Assembly: GCF_900636325.1 (NCBI RefSeq)
Contig: NZ_LR134263.1
Location: 2,108,001 to 2,172,000, forward strand
Length of the DNA stretch: 64,000 nt
Direction of reading: 5' to 3'
Source of the DNA: Staphylococcus delphini
GTDB lineage: Bacteria; Bacillota; Bacilli; Staphylococcales; Staphylococcaceae
Shown here piece by piece: positions 1-7,054 of this stretch; the stretch's first letter is position 1, and each line of letters begins with the position of its first letter. Position numbers and translations under genes: made by a program. The notes beneath the pieces are model-generated. The model had not been told where the DNA came from, did no database searches, and saw only the letters and a list, made by a program, of their open reading frames with translations.

Positions 1-646
1 ATAACTGTGTTGAATCAAAGAGGAAATGAACTGTAATTGATGCCCATATTGTACGATAATATATAGAAATCAATCCATAAAAAATCCCAGCAATAAAAAT
101 TCCAGTGATAACTAAAAATAAAGTTTTAAGATTATCAACCCCATTCATAAGGTGAACAGCACCGAATAAAAATGATGTTATAATCAAACTGAAATTAATA
201 TTAGTTTTCTTTTCGATATAACCCATTAAAAATCCTCTAAAAAAAAGTTCTTCTGAAATAGCCGTAGTTAAAGAAGTTATAAGAATAACTATTGTTAACA
301 AAAATAAGTTTCCATTATTAAATTCCCATTTGCCGTTTGTTAGTATATTAAATAGTAAATACATAAGTCCTATACCTACAAGACTTATCAGAAACCACTC
401 TACTTTAAGATAAGGTGCTGTGATTCGATAATCATTCAAATCAGCTTTGAATCCTTTTTTAATCCATAAAATAAAAATTATGGAAGTTAATACTAAAATT
501 AATACATGAAAAGCCACATATCCTACATCACCCATACCTATAAAATTAAATAAACCGATGAGAGGTGAAAGAGCATTTATTAAAGTCATTACAATTAGAG
601 CAATTAAACAAGTTATCAAGGTTTTAAAAGTGCTTCTCAAACTCAT
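1..646 (-). CDS. CPBP-family intramembrane metalloprotease, C-terminus cut by window edge
   Basis: This is a partial gene; 215 codons are visible and the 3' end lies outside the window. The protein is strongly hydrophobic with about six to seven membrane segments. It carries the three CPBP (CAAX protease/bacteriocin-processing) motifs: EELFFRG at residues 132-138 (EExxxR), FGAVH ending at His165 (FxxxH) and HFLFD at 207-211 (HxxxD). In this family the Glu and His residues coordinate a metal inside the membrane. Members process prenylated proteins or peptides, or act as immunity proteins next to bacteriocin genes. The start is ATG at 646, with an in-frame GTG just before it (649) and a GAAAG-like ribosome site. 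A candidate promoter (TTGACA at 775-780) lies about 100 nt upstream. A second, distinct CPBP gene lies at 5620-6219 on the same strand. The family call is firm and the substrate unknown. Confidence 0.85.
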   Translation of the reverse strand, partial: MSLRSTFKTLITCLIALIVMTLINALSPLIGLFNFIGMGDVGYVAFHVLILVLTSIIFILWIKKGFKADLNDYRITAPYLKVEWFLISLVGIGLMYLLFNILTNGKWEFNNGNLFLLTIVILITSLTTAISEELFFRGFLMGYIEKKTNINFSLIITSFLFGAVHLMNGVDNLKTLFLVITGIFIAGIFYGLISIYYRTIWASITVHFLFDSTQL

Positions 647-755
647 CACGCTTTCTAAAAAAGTAAATAAAGGTAATGCACTTTAAAATTCATAAATCAT
701 CAATAAAAACTATAAAAAAATTATTATAAATAATAAATAAGTTATGACATATATT

Positions 756-780
756 AATATAAACTATGGATCTATGTCAA
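756..780 (-). promoter_or_regulatory. Candidate sigma-A promoter for the first CPBP gene
   Basis: On the minus strand a perfect TTGACA (775-780) is followed 18 nt later by TAATAT, in a very AT-rich leader running towards the ATG at 646. The -10 match is only 4 of 6, so the assignment is tentative. Confidence 0.4.
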
Positions 781-866
781 GAATCCAAAAAAAGAGAATT
801 TTACCGTGCTTCGCTTGCTAGTCTAGCCCGTAATGGGACTGAGTCATAATTCCTGCCCTCTTCGCT

Positions 867-911
867 AAAAGCCCTGATTAGATGTCAAAGACATTTAATC
901 AGGGCTTTTTT
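867..911. terminator. Strong hairpin terminator, usable in both directions
   Basis: Arms AAAAGCCCTGATTA and TAATCAGGGCTTTTTT enclose a short loop that is itself partly self-complementary (GATGTC/GACAT). The A-run on one side and T-run on the other make it a bidirectional intrinsic terminator. It separates the first CPBP gene from the istB remnant. The rest of 647-1046 shows only AT-rich leader sequence and no convincing gene. Confidence 0.85.
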
Positions 912-1046
912 AGGTATTATAAAAAAGCACTTACCGTATCATTATTGATAACCACAAAAATAATAGAAAAGGAGATATTATGGAGTCATAAGAATTGTAA
1001 CATGTCTCACCTTACAATTCCAATAGAAACTGATGTCAATCGCGGT

Positions 1047-1644
1047 TTAAAAATGACGTATGTTTAAACTTTTTTCGCTTTTATAATCTTTAAGTCGGTA
1101 TGAATCACCTGTAATTTTAAATATTTTTGAAGGATGAATCAGTCTATTAATAATGGCTGCTGACGTTATCTTATTACTAAATGAATCCTCAACTAGAAAA
1201 GGGGATATTCGTCGTTATGATTATGGATCTTATTTCATATCTTAGTGACATTAAATCATAGAGGAGATCTGCCTGTTCTTTGAAGATGGGGGTATAGCCT
1301 ATCTCATTAATGATAAGGAGTTCGATTCTGTTTAATTGTTTTAAAGTTTTATTTATTATTCATTTTCTCTATTTATTATTTAATATTTAAATTAATTATT
1401 TAAAGTATAGAATCTCGTTTTGATATTTTGTTTACAAACTTCTACACCTAGCGATATTGCCAGATGGGTCTTACCGACACCACTATTACCTAAGAAACAT
1501 ATATTGATACTCTTCTCTAGAAAATGCTTGGATTTTAATGTGAGTACTTCTTGTTTATTAATACTTGGTTGAAACGTGAAATCAAAGTCACTTAAATGTT
1601 TAATATTAGGGAAACGTGCTAACTTAATAGCATGTTTAAATTTT
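1047..1644 (-). pseudogene. istB: Decayed IstB-like ATPase of an IS21-family element, interrupted by a group II intron
   Basis: Read leftwards, pieces in different frames match IstB, the AAA+ helper ATPase of IS21-family transposition. They are a linker with FPNIKHL and DFDFTFQPSI, the Walker A segment FLGNSGVGKTHLAISL, a Walker B-like LLIINEIGY, a sensor-1 stretch SIIITTN, and the C-terminal tail INRLIHPSKIFKITGDSYRLK ending at TAA 1047-1049. Stops follow the Walker A block near 1392 and a frameshift lies near 1190, so no functional protein can be made. The N-terminal part should continue beyond 1644, but a group II intron starts there and istB sequence does not resume after the intron. The open frame 1392-1766 is a chimera of istB and antisense intron. 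No istA is visible. Confidence 0.8.
1612..1644 (+). other. Hairpin immediately upstream of the intron insertion point
   Basis: Inside istB, CGTGCTA and TAGCATG pair around a six-base loop, followed by a T-rich run (TTTAAATTTT) up to the intron 5' end. Class C group II introns are known to insert just after terminator-like stem-loops, and this hairpin would fit that preference. The target reading is inference. Confidence 0.5.
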
Positions 1645-2142
1645 GTGCGCCCGACGTGGGTAACACTTAGACGGTGAAAGTCTGTTACAGACTTGGTAGT
1701 AGGAACTGTTAGCGAAAGACAAGGGTGTCCACCGCGAAGTGGAATCTGAGGGAAGTCCGGGCGCAAACACTCGCACCGACGAATATAAACATCATACTAA
1801 TGCTATATAGAATGGATGAATCTACCAAACAAGATGAAGCCCGATACTACCCGAGTTCTATATAGTAAATGATGCGGTGACGTTAGTGGTAAGGGATTAC
1901 ACCTTACCCGGGGAGGTCTCATCAGTGGTATTCTCTACCGTAGTAACAACGAATGATGAGAAGTCAGCAGAAGTTATAGTAGGGAAAATGTACCGAAGGA
2001 CTAAACAATATTCAGTACAAAGTAAAGATTGAAGGTTATAGGTTTACGACGTACAGAATACGGTCTTAACCGGCAACTTATGGAAAAATAAGTAGTGGAA
2101 TGAAAAAGGATACATAAGTGTGTACAGTAAATCTTAGATGAA

Positions 2143-3392
2143 ATGAAAGAAATGTATCGTAAGTCTCCATCATTGATGGATCTTGTTGTAAGACCTGACA
2201 ACATAGAAAAAGCTATCAAGAAGGTTAAGAAAAACAAAGGTGTTCCTGGAATTGACGGCATGAAAGTCAGCGAACTCCATGCTCACTTTGAGCAGTACTT
2301 TTCGCAGATAACGAAAAAACTGCTTGATGGTTCATATCAACCTCAAGCAGTTCGAAAAGTTCAAATCCCCAAACCAAATGGGAAAATGCGTGTGCTTGGT
2401 ATTCCTGTCGCTAGAGACAGAGTAATACAACAAGCGATTAGACAAGTGATTGAACCTGGCATCGACCGAACATTTTCAAATCACAGCCATGGCTTCAGAC
2501 CTAATCGTAGCACAGGCACAGCACTTAAGCAATGTGCCACTTACTACGAAGAAGGTTATAAAATAGCCGTAGATTGTGATTTGAAACAGTGCTTTGACAT
2601 GTTGAACCATGATAAGCTCATGTATCTGTTCGAACGCCATGTTCAAGACAAGTCAATTTCCACATTTATCCGTAGAAGCTTACAAGTGGCTGCCATTGAC
2701 CTATCTGGCGAAGTCGCAGAAAGAAAGATAGGTGCACCACAAGGGGGCGTTATCTCTCCCTTACTATGTAATATTTATCTACATGAACTGGATAAAGAAC
2801 TCGAAAAGTGTGGACACCGTTTTGTACGATATGCAGATGACTTTGTCATCTTTGTACGCACAAAACGTGCAGGTGAACGCGTCATGACGAGTGTAACGAA
2901 ATTCATTGAAAAACAACTGAAGTTGGTTGTCAATGAAGAGAAAAGTAGAGTCGGAGCAGTCACACGTTTAAAGTTCTTGAATTGTCTAATAACCAAGGTC
3001 AATGGGTTTATCGTTTCAGACCGACTACGGAAGCAAAAAGAAATTTAATACGCATCTTAAGGAAAATAACGAAACGAAATAGACCCGGTACCTTTAAAGA
3101 GATTATCACTGAAATTAATCAAGTGACGCGAGGTTAGATAAATTATTTTGGTAGAGGTTTTATCAGAGGATTTATTGAAACCACGCAATCTTGGTTAAAC
3201 CGTCGACTTAGACAACTCATTCTTAAACGGTGGAAAAGAGTAAAAACTAAATATAAGATGTTACGCCAATATGGTCTTGACCATATTAGTGCGATGAGAA
3301 TCGCACAGTCACGTAAGAAATGCTGGCGATTATCGAACACGCATGAGGTTCATCGTGCACTTACAAAAAAGCAACTCTACAAGTGGGGCTGA
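2143..3392 (+). pseudogene. ltrA: Group II intron reverse transcriptase/maturase, frameshifted and with an internal stop
   Basis: The first 301 codons (2143-3048) form a good RT domain. Visible motifs include PKPNGKMRVLGIP, SHGFRPNRS, CDLKQCFDMLNHD, GAPQGGVISPLL and the catalytic RYADDFVIF. Near 2995-3005 the frame is lost by a one-base change. The rest reads in another frame: RFRPTTEAKRNLIRILRKI, then a maturase X domain and an RNA-binding tail ending KKQLYKWG at 3392. In that frame a TAG at 3135-3137 replaces the Trp of the conserved RGWINYFG motif. At least two lesions therefore inactivate it. The family role is splicing and retrohoming of the host intron. Alternative ATG starts exist at 2143 and 2152. 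Confidence 0.9.
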
Positions 3393-3437
3393 TACCTTTA
3401 ACCCAGCTTGCAGAGTCGGATTACGCAAGATATTGAA

Positions 3438-3512
3438 TCGCCGAGTACGGAACGGTATGCTCGGTGGTATGAGAGGACGAATAGTCAATTAATGGCTATT
3501 CTCCTACTCGAT
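3438..3512 (+). ncRNA. Group II intron domains V and VI
   Basis: Domain V is the hairpin with stem CCGAG/CTCGG and inner TAC/GTA pairing around a GGAACG loop (about 3439-3468). Domain VI follows with stem GAGAGGACGAATAG/CTATTCTCCTACTC, which should hold the bulged branch-point adenosine. The intron 3' boundary is placed after CTCGAT at 3512. Domain V is the catalytic core in this ribozyme class, and here it appears undamaged. Confidence 0.75.
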
Positions 3513-3565
3513 AAAGGAACTGAAGGTCTATGTCCCAGCCCCGTCCGTTTCTTAGTCTAGCATCA
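3513..3565. other. Right flank of the intron: fragment of a dispersed intergenic hairpin
   Basis: The sequence after the intron (AAAGGAACTGAAGG, then ATGTCCCAGCCCCG) resembles, inverted, the terminal hairpin of the intergenic repeats at 14671 and 45936 (GGAGCTGGGACATTAAG and CTCAGCTCCTTTACT). It is not istB, so the intron's two flanks come from different sources. Confidence 0.45.
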
Positions 3566-4330
3566 CTAGTACTCAAGATTTTTAAATTTGAATATACTAA
3601 TTATATAGAAAATTAATGCATAGATAAAGAATATAAAAAATATTAATGTTAAGATATTGTCGAAGTTAGAATTTGTAAGTTTTTCTTGGTATCCATTTGG
3701 GAAAATAAATTTTAGAGTACTTAAAAACGGTGCAATTGAACTTATAATAAAGAAAAATAACACCCCTAAAATAGTGTAACCATTAGGTAAACTGATCGAA
3801 AGTAGTATTGCTAATAAAATACATAATATTTGGATAAAAAATGTACCTAAAAATTCAATAATAACAAATTCTAAGTCACTCTTACTATCAGGGAATAACT
3901 TATGAGAAGACAATGATGTATTATTAATATGAAAATAATATAATATCAAAGAACTAATTATTAGAACTATTATAAATAATATGTATAGAAAAAGTAATGA
4001 AAGCAACTTACTGTTAAAAAGTTTCGTCCTTTGAAGGTCTTTATAAAAGTAGAGTTGTCCTGTTTCTTTTTCAGTGTGGAAATTCAGTCCTATAATATAT
4101 GTTAGTACAACCAAGGGAATAACAGCATTATTTTGAATAACGAACACAGAAGAAAAAAACTCCATAAAGCTAAGAGACCCTTTTTCGCCACTTAGTTGCA
4201 TAAAGTTAGTATTGAAAAAAGATACTATAAAAAGAATTAACGGGAATAAGCCAAATAGTAAATATAGCCAAGAGCTTCTCATTTTGAGTAAATTAAAAAA
4301 TATAGGTTTGAATTTCACCATATTATTCAT
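3566..4330 (-). CDS. ABC-2 type permease, BcrB/LanE-like
   Basis: A 254-residue, very hydrophobic, AT-rich gene with about six membrane helices (near residues 20-40, 68-85, 110-130, 158-180, 185-205 and 230-248). It has a cytoplasmic loop FHTEKETGQLYFYKDL after the second helix, typical of ABC-2 permeases. It overlaps the upstream ATPase gene by 8 nt, so the two are translationally coupled and probably form one transporter. Subunits of this size, paired with an ATPase carrying FSFGMKQRL, occur in bacitracin and lantibiotic self-protection systems (BcrAB, LanFE) and in YydIJ-type peptide exporters. It is the last gene of the peptide operon starting at 6364. The start is at 4330, with ATG 4321 as an alternative. 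The substrate is unproven. Confidence 0.75.
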   Translation of the reverse strand: MNNMVKFKPIFFNLLKMRSSWLYLLFGLFPLILFIVSFFNTNFMQLSGEKGSLSFMEFFSSVFVIQNNAVIPLVVLTYIIGLNFHTEKETGQLYFYKDLQRTKLFNSKLLSLLFLYILFIIVLIISSLILYYFHINNTSLSSHKLFPDSKSDLEFVIIEFLGTFFIQILCILLAILLSISLPNGYTILGVLFFFIISSIAPFLSTLKFIFPNGYQEKLTNSNFDNILTLIFFIFFIYALIFYIISIFKFKNLEY

Positions 4331-5204
4331 CCTCTTCTTTAAATTTATTATGTATAAAGTTGTTTTTGTCTGTTATACTTAATATTTTATATTCTTTTAA
4401 TAAATCAGAAAGCAATTCATTAAAAATATTATCTTTATCATATATTTCTATAATAGAATTATTTCTTGTTAATGAAATTCTATCGTTATATTTTTTTTGA
4501 TATTCTTCTGAGAAATTAAAAGGTCTATCAAGCTTTATGATAGTAGCATTGTAATCATCAGCTGTAAAGTCATCTTTTAGTTTTCCGTTTTCTATAAAAA
4601 TGAAACGATTACAGATTTCTTCTAATTCACTTAGTTGGTGGCTTGAAATTATAATAGCGGTATCTTGATTTAGAACCCATTTTTTTAGAGTCATAATTAA
4701 TTTATCAACTCCATTAGGGTCTAATCCTACAAAAGGTTCATCTAATATTAGGATTTTCGGATTTGTCACTAAACAAAGTGCTAAGGAAAGTCTTTGTTTC
4801 ATCCCAAAAGAAAAATTTTTAGGGTTCTCATAACGTCTTTCCCACAAATCAACCAATTCTAGGATGGGTTTTATATTTTTATAATGATCTGGTTTTCCAT
4901 TTAAGTTAATGAAATATTTTAAATGATCTAATGCATTTAAGTGATTAAATAGTGAGCTTTCAATCATAAATCCAATATCTTTCAAAGAATTAGGTGAATT
5001 TAATATATTTTTTTTATTGAAAAAAATCTCGCCACTAGTAGGTTTTATTGCTTTAGCTATAAGTTTCATTAATGTTGTTTTTCCAGCACCATTTTTACCT
5101 ATTAAACCAACTATTTCCCCCTTTTTGATTGTAAAATTAACGTTTTCTAACGAATATTTATGATTTTTTTTGAATTTTTTACTTAATTTTTTGATTTCTA
5201 ACAT
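4323..5204 (-). CDS. ABC transporter ATP-binding protein, BcrA/LanF-like
   Basis: A 293-residue ABC ATPase. Walker A GKNGAGKT is at residues 36-43, the signature FSFGMKQRL at 131-139, Walker B ILILDEP at 151-157, the D-loop GLDPNG at 160-165 and the switch His at 189. A (F/Y)S(L/F)GMKQRL signature in place of LSGGQ is characteristic of the BcrA/lantibiotic-immunity subfamily, which drives peptide antibiotics out of the membrane. A C-terminal extension of about 75 residues follows the nucleotide-binding domain. The start has a good ribosome site (GAAAGGAGCG). The gene overlaps the upstream membrane-protein gene by 26 nt and the permease gene by 8 nt. The ATPase call is very firm; peptide immunity or export is inferred from subfamily and context. 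Confidence 0.88.
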   Translation of the reverse strand: MLEIKKLSKKFKKNHKYSLENVNFTIKKGEIVGLIGKNGAGKTTLMKLIAKAIKPTSGEIFFNKKNILNSPNSLKDIGFMIESSLFNHLNALDHLKYFINLNGKPDHYKNIKPILELVDLWERRYENPKNFSFGMKQRLSLALCLVTNPKILILDEPFVGLDPNGVDKLIMTLKKWVLNQDTAIIISSHQLSELEEICNRFIFIENGKLKDDFTADDYNATIIKLDRPFNFSEEYQKKYNDRISLTRNNSIIEIYDKDNIFNELLSDLLKEYKILSITDKNNFIHNKFKEEDE

Positions 5205-5607
5205 CGGAACGCTCCTTTCTAAAAAACAAACTGACTAAAAATAGAGATATAAAGTTTAATAAAAACACAAATATTAATTGTTCAATATTTGCTAAGCCAG
5301 GATTTATTTCAATAGATATGTCTCCTGTCCTTTGTTGATTACTGTTAATGAAACTTTCGAAGTCAGGGCGTGAAATAAAATAAACACTGAAAACAAAATA
5401 GCAAATTGTCGAAATCAATGATATCAGTAAATTGGACTTTAAACTTCTAGTACTTTTAAAGACAAAATTGATTATATTATTGCTAATTACAGGGAAAATA
5501 TATGAAATCAAAATAAAAATAAACAGTGACATCTTAGTATTTATTAATATACCTATAAAGAATATTAAAGCGTTGATTAAGAAAAGATAAAAATATTTTT
5601 TATTCAC
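5179..5607 (-). CDS. Four-helix membrane protein of unknown family in the peptide/ABC operon
   Basis: A 142-residue protein with four predicted membrane spans (about residues 5-22, 26-48, 58-78 and 108-128) and a polar loop FESFINSNQQRTGDISIEIN between helices 3 and 4. It starts with GTG at 5607 behind TAGGAG. Its last 26 nt overlap the ABC ATPase gene, so it belongs to the same transcript and may be part of the transporter or a dedicated immunity protein. I do not recognise a family. Confidence 0.65.
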   Translation of the reverse strand: MNKKYFYLFLINALIFFIGILINTKMSLFIFILISYIFPVISNNIINFVFKSTRSLKSNLLISLISTICYFVFSVYFISRPDFESFINSNQQRTGDISIEINPGLANIEQLIFVFLLNFISLFLVSLFFRKERSDVRNQKIK

Positions 5608-5619
5608 GATAAAAATCTC

Positions 5620-6219
5620 CTACATTGAAATTTTTGTTATAATTAGATTGTATAACCAGTGCACGACTATGGATTCTTGCAAACCTATTTTCTCTCTTAT
5701 AATATATAAAATTACACTAGTAGGTAATTTTATCAATAGATTTTCGATAAAATTACCATTTAAATGTAATAGTAAAGAAAAAATTAAAGATCCTATTATA
5801 ATAGATTTGAACTTAGAAAATTTAGTTAGTAGTAAGCTAAAAAAAAGGCCCCTAAATAAATATTCTTCACATGTGGCTACCACAAAAGGATGTATTATTT
5901 CTTCCATCTTTACAGAGTAAAACAAAGAAACAACAAAAATTAGAATTATATACATAAGGAATTTGTATATATTAATTAATCTTATTGGGCTAGTATTAAA
6001 GCCGATTAATCTTTTCAAAATAACTGTAGGAATAAAGATAAAACCTACCACCATAGTTATTCCTAAAATAATAATATACAAATTATTGATTTTAGTATGA
6101 GGTGATAATATGACAAATAAACTTCCTAAGTTAAGAACAAAAGAAGATAGTATAGTAAGTGATAAACACAAAAGAACAACTTCTATTTTTGAATAATTAT
6201 TATCTTTTAATATGTACAT
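5620..6219 (-). CDS. CPBP-family intramembrane protease, putative peptide-processing or immunity protein
   Basis: 199 residues with about six membrane helices and all CPBP motifs: EEYLFRG at 118-124 (EExxxR), SLLLH with His152, and HWLYN at 187-191 (HxxxN). CPBP proteins often lie directly downstream of bacteriocin genes as immunity proteins (the Abi/PlnI group), and in S. aureus the CPBP protein MroQ acts on the Agr peptide signal. Here the gene follows a 29-codon peptide gene and precedes a peptide-type ABC transporter. The start is ATG 6219 behind GTGAGG. Only 12 nt separate it from the next gene. It is clearly different from the CPBP protein at 1-646. The family is sure and its role here is inference. 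Confidence 0.82.
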   Translation of the reverse strand: MYILKDNNYSKIEVVLLCLSLTILSSFVLNLGSLFVILSPHTKINNLYIIILGITMVVGFIFIPTVILKRLIGFNTSPIRLINIYKFLMYIILIFVVSLFYSVKMEEIIHPFVVATCEEYLFRGLFFSLLLTKFSKFKSIIIGSLIFSLLLHLNGNFIENLLIKLPTSVILYIIREKIGLQESIVVHWLYNLIITKISM

Positions 6220-6238
6220 AGTATCCTCACTTTACAGT

Positions 6239-6273
6239 AATAAAGGCCGACTCATAAGAGACGACCTTTTATT
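6239..6273 (-). terminator. Hairpin between the peptide gene and the CPBP gene (terminator or attenuator)
   Basis: Imperfect arms AATAAAAGGTCGTCTC and GAGTCGGCCTTTATT form a stable stem directly after the peptide stop codon, with only a short T-run (TTTATT). It could partly terminate or stabilise the abundant peptide mRNA while allowing read-through into the immunity/transport genes, as is common between small bacteriocin genes and downstream genes. Confidence 0.7.
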
Positions 6274-6274
6274 A

Positions 6275-6364
6275 TTACCATTGGTGTTTTTTACCTTTGT
6301 AAGTGTATTTAACAATTCCCAAATTTACCTCATTTAAACCAAACAATTTCAATAAAGCATCCAT
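6275..6364 (-). CDS. 29-residue cationic peptide gene, candidate leaderless bacteriocin or signal peptide
   Basis: ATG at 6364 opens a 29-codon frame ending in TAA at 6275-6277. The N-terminal half is amphipathic (MDALLKLFGLNEV). The C-terminal half is basic and aromatic (KYTYKGKKHQW), with net positive charge and a terminal Trp. There is no Cys and no secretion signal, as in leaderless staphylococcal and enterococcal bacteriocins. Support for a real gene: a near-consensus promoter at the right distance, a GAGAGCAGG region before the ATG, a hairpin right after the stop, and four downstream genes of peptide-protection type. An in-frame TTG 18 nt upstream could extend it to 35 residues. I do not recognise the peptide. 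Alternatives are a pheromone processed by the CPBP protease or a toxic PSM-like peptide. No modification enzyme is present. Confidence 0.6.
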   Translation of the reverse strand: MDALLKLFGLNEVNLGIVKYTYKGKKHQW

Positions 6365-6409
6365 AGCAATACCTGCTCTCAAAAAGTTATAATAAAAAAG
6401 TACAATTAA

Positions 6410-6439
6410 AGTATACCCATACACAATACTCTTTGTCAA
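6410..6439 (-). promoter_or_regulatory. Near-consensus sigma-A promoter for the peptide operon
   Basis: On the minus strand, TTGACA (6434-6439), an 18-bp spacer and TATACT (6410-6415) would start transcription near 6403, leaving a leader of about 40 nt before the peptide ATG. No operator-like palindrome is obvious, although the leader is very AT-rich. Confidence 0.75.
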
Positions 6440-6650
6440 TACAAAAAATTGTGTTTTTTAAATATTTAAAAATCGCATATAAAACAGAGTGCTTTTGTTG
6501 TAATCTGATGTAGTCAAGTTTACAATTATTGCTATTTTAAACTAAAGATATGTCACGAATACTATTCATGATGAAAAAAGAAGTTAACAGTTGAAATTAC
6601 GAGTTTATTTAAGCAAGAATAGTGCATCGTCTATAAAAACTATAAATTGT

Positions 6651-6693
6651 CCTTCAAAGGCACATGGCCATATGTGAACTTTGGAGGGCTTTT
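6651..6693 (+). terminator. Terminator-like hairpin preceding the intron fragment
   Basis: CCTTCAAAG...CACAT pairs with ATATGTG...CTTTGGAGG around GGCC, followed by GCTTTT. The intron fragment starts two bases after this T-run, which is the target arrangement known for class C group II introns. Confidence 0.65.
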
Positions 6694-6695
6694 AG

Positions 6696-6871
6696 GTGCG
6701 CCTGACATGGGTAACACCTTGACGGTGAAAGGCCGTTACAGACTTGGTAGGAGGAACTGTTAGCGAAAGACAAGGGTGTCCACTGCGAAGTGGAATCTGA
6801 AAGAAGTCGGACGCAAACACTCGCACCGACGAATAGAAATATCATTCTAAGGATATATGGAATGGATGAAT
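6696..6871 (+). mobile_element. Truncated 5' end of a second group II intron copy (176 nt)
   Basis: From GTGCGCC at 6696 the sequence closely follows the 5' end of the intron at 1645 (shared blocks include GGGTAACAC, GACGGTGAAAG, CGTTACAGACTTGGTAG, GGAACTGTTAGCGAAAGAC, AACACTCGCACCGACGAATA and GAATGGATGAAT) and then stops abruptly at 6871. About ten percent of bases differ, so this is not a recent duplication. The remaining intron (maturase, domains V/VI) is absent. The break abuts a broken secreted-protein gene. Confidence 0.85.
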
Positions 6872-6993
6872 ATTGAGTTAATAGATGTTTCACTTGCATT
6901 AATATTTCCAGTTTCAATCAGTCCAGTTACAGAAGTAATAGTTAGTATTAGAGATAATAATAGAATAAAGTTTTTTAAGGTTTAATTTTTCAT
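6872..6993 (-). pseudogene. Signal-peptide end of a truncated secreted-protein gene
   Basis: Read leftwards from ATG 6993 (good ribosome site TGGAG, 6 nt away) the frame gives MKN, a TAA stop at codon 4, then a classical Sec signal peptide (TLKNFILLLSLILTITSV, followed by a NINASETS cleavage-type region). The frame runs into the intron fragment and is lost. The original protein was presumably exported and its identity is unknown. In S. aureus a cluster of exported superantigen-like proteins lies beside hsdM/hsdS, so a similar origin is possible but cannot be shown from 40 residues. Confidence 0.55.
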
Positions 6994-7054
6994 TTGTAAT
7001 CTCCATTTGAGGTTTTTCATTCGCTTGATATCTATTGTTAATTACATTTTATAT

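Larger units (their letters stand above)
1645..3512 (+). mobile_element. Group II intron (bacterial class C-like), about 1.87 kb, with degenerate maturase gene
   Basis: The element begins with the canonical 5' sequence GTGCGCC at 1645. It encodes a reverse transcriptase/maturase at 2143-3392 and ends with recognisable domain V and VI hairpins at 3438-3512 (...CTCGAT). Length, the terminator-like hairpin at the target and similarity of the encoded protein to class C maturases (as I recall the B.h.I1 type) point to class C. The ribozyme parts look complete, but the maturase has a frameshift and a nonsense codon, so independent mobility is unlikely. The 5' exon is istB, but the 3' flank is not istB, showing rearrangement or deletion on the right side. 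A 176-nt copy of the 5' end lies at 6696-6871. Confidence 0.88.

Noticed and set aside
882..1067. 61-codon plus-strand frame starting in the terminator hairpin
   Set aside because: It begins inside a terminator stem and runs antisense into istB; no ribosome site and no protein-like pattern.
1392..1766. 124-codon minus-strand frame with a Walker A motif
   Set aside because: It is a chance fusion of decayed istB (1392-1644) and antisense group II intron (1645-1766), not a real gene unit.
6654..6917. 87-codon minus-strand frame
   Set aside because: Antisense of the intron fragment joined to a wrong frame of the secreted-protein relic.
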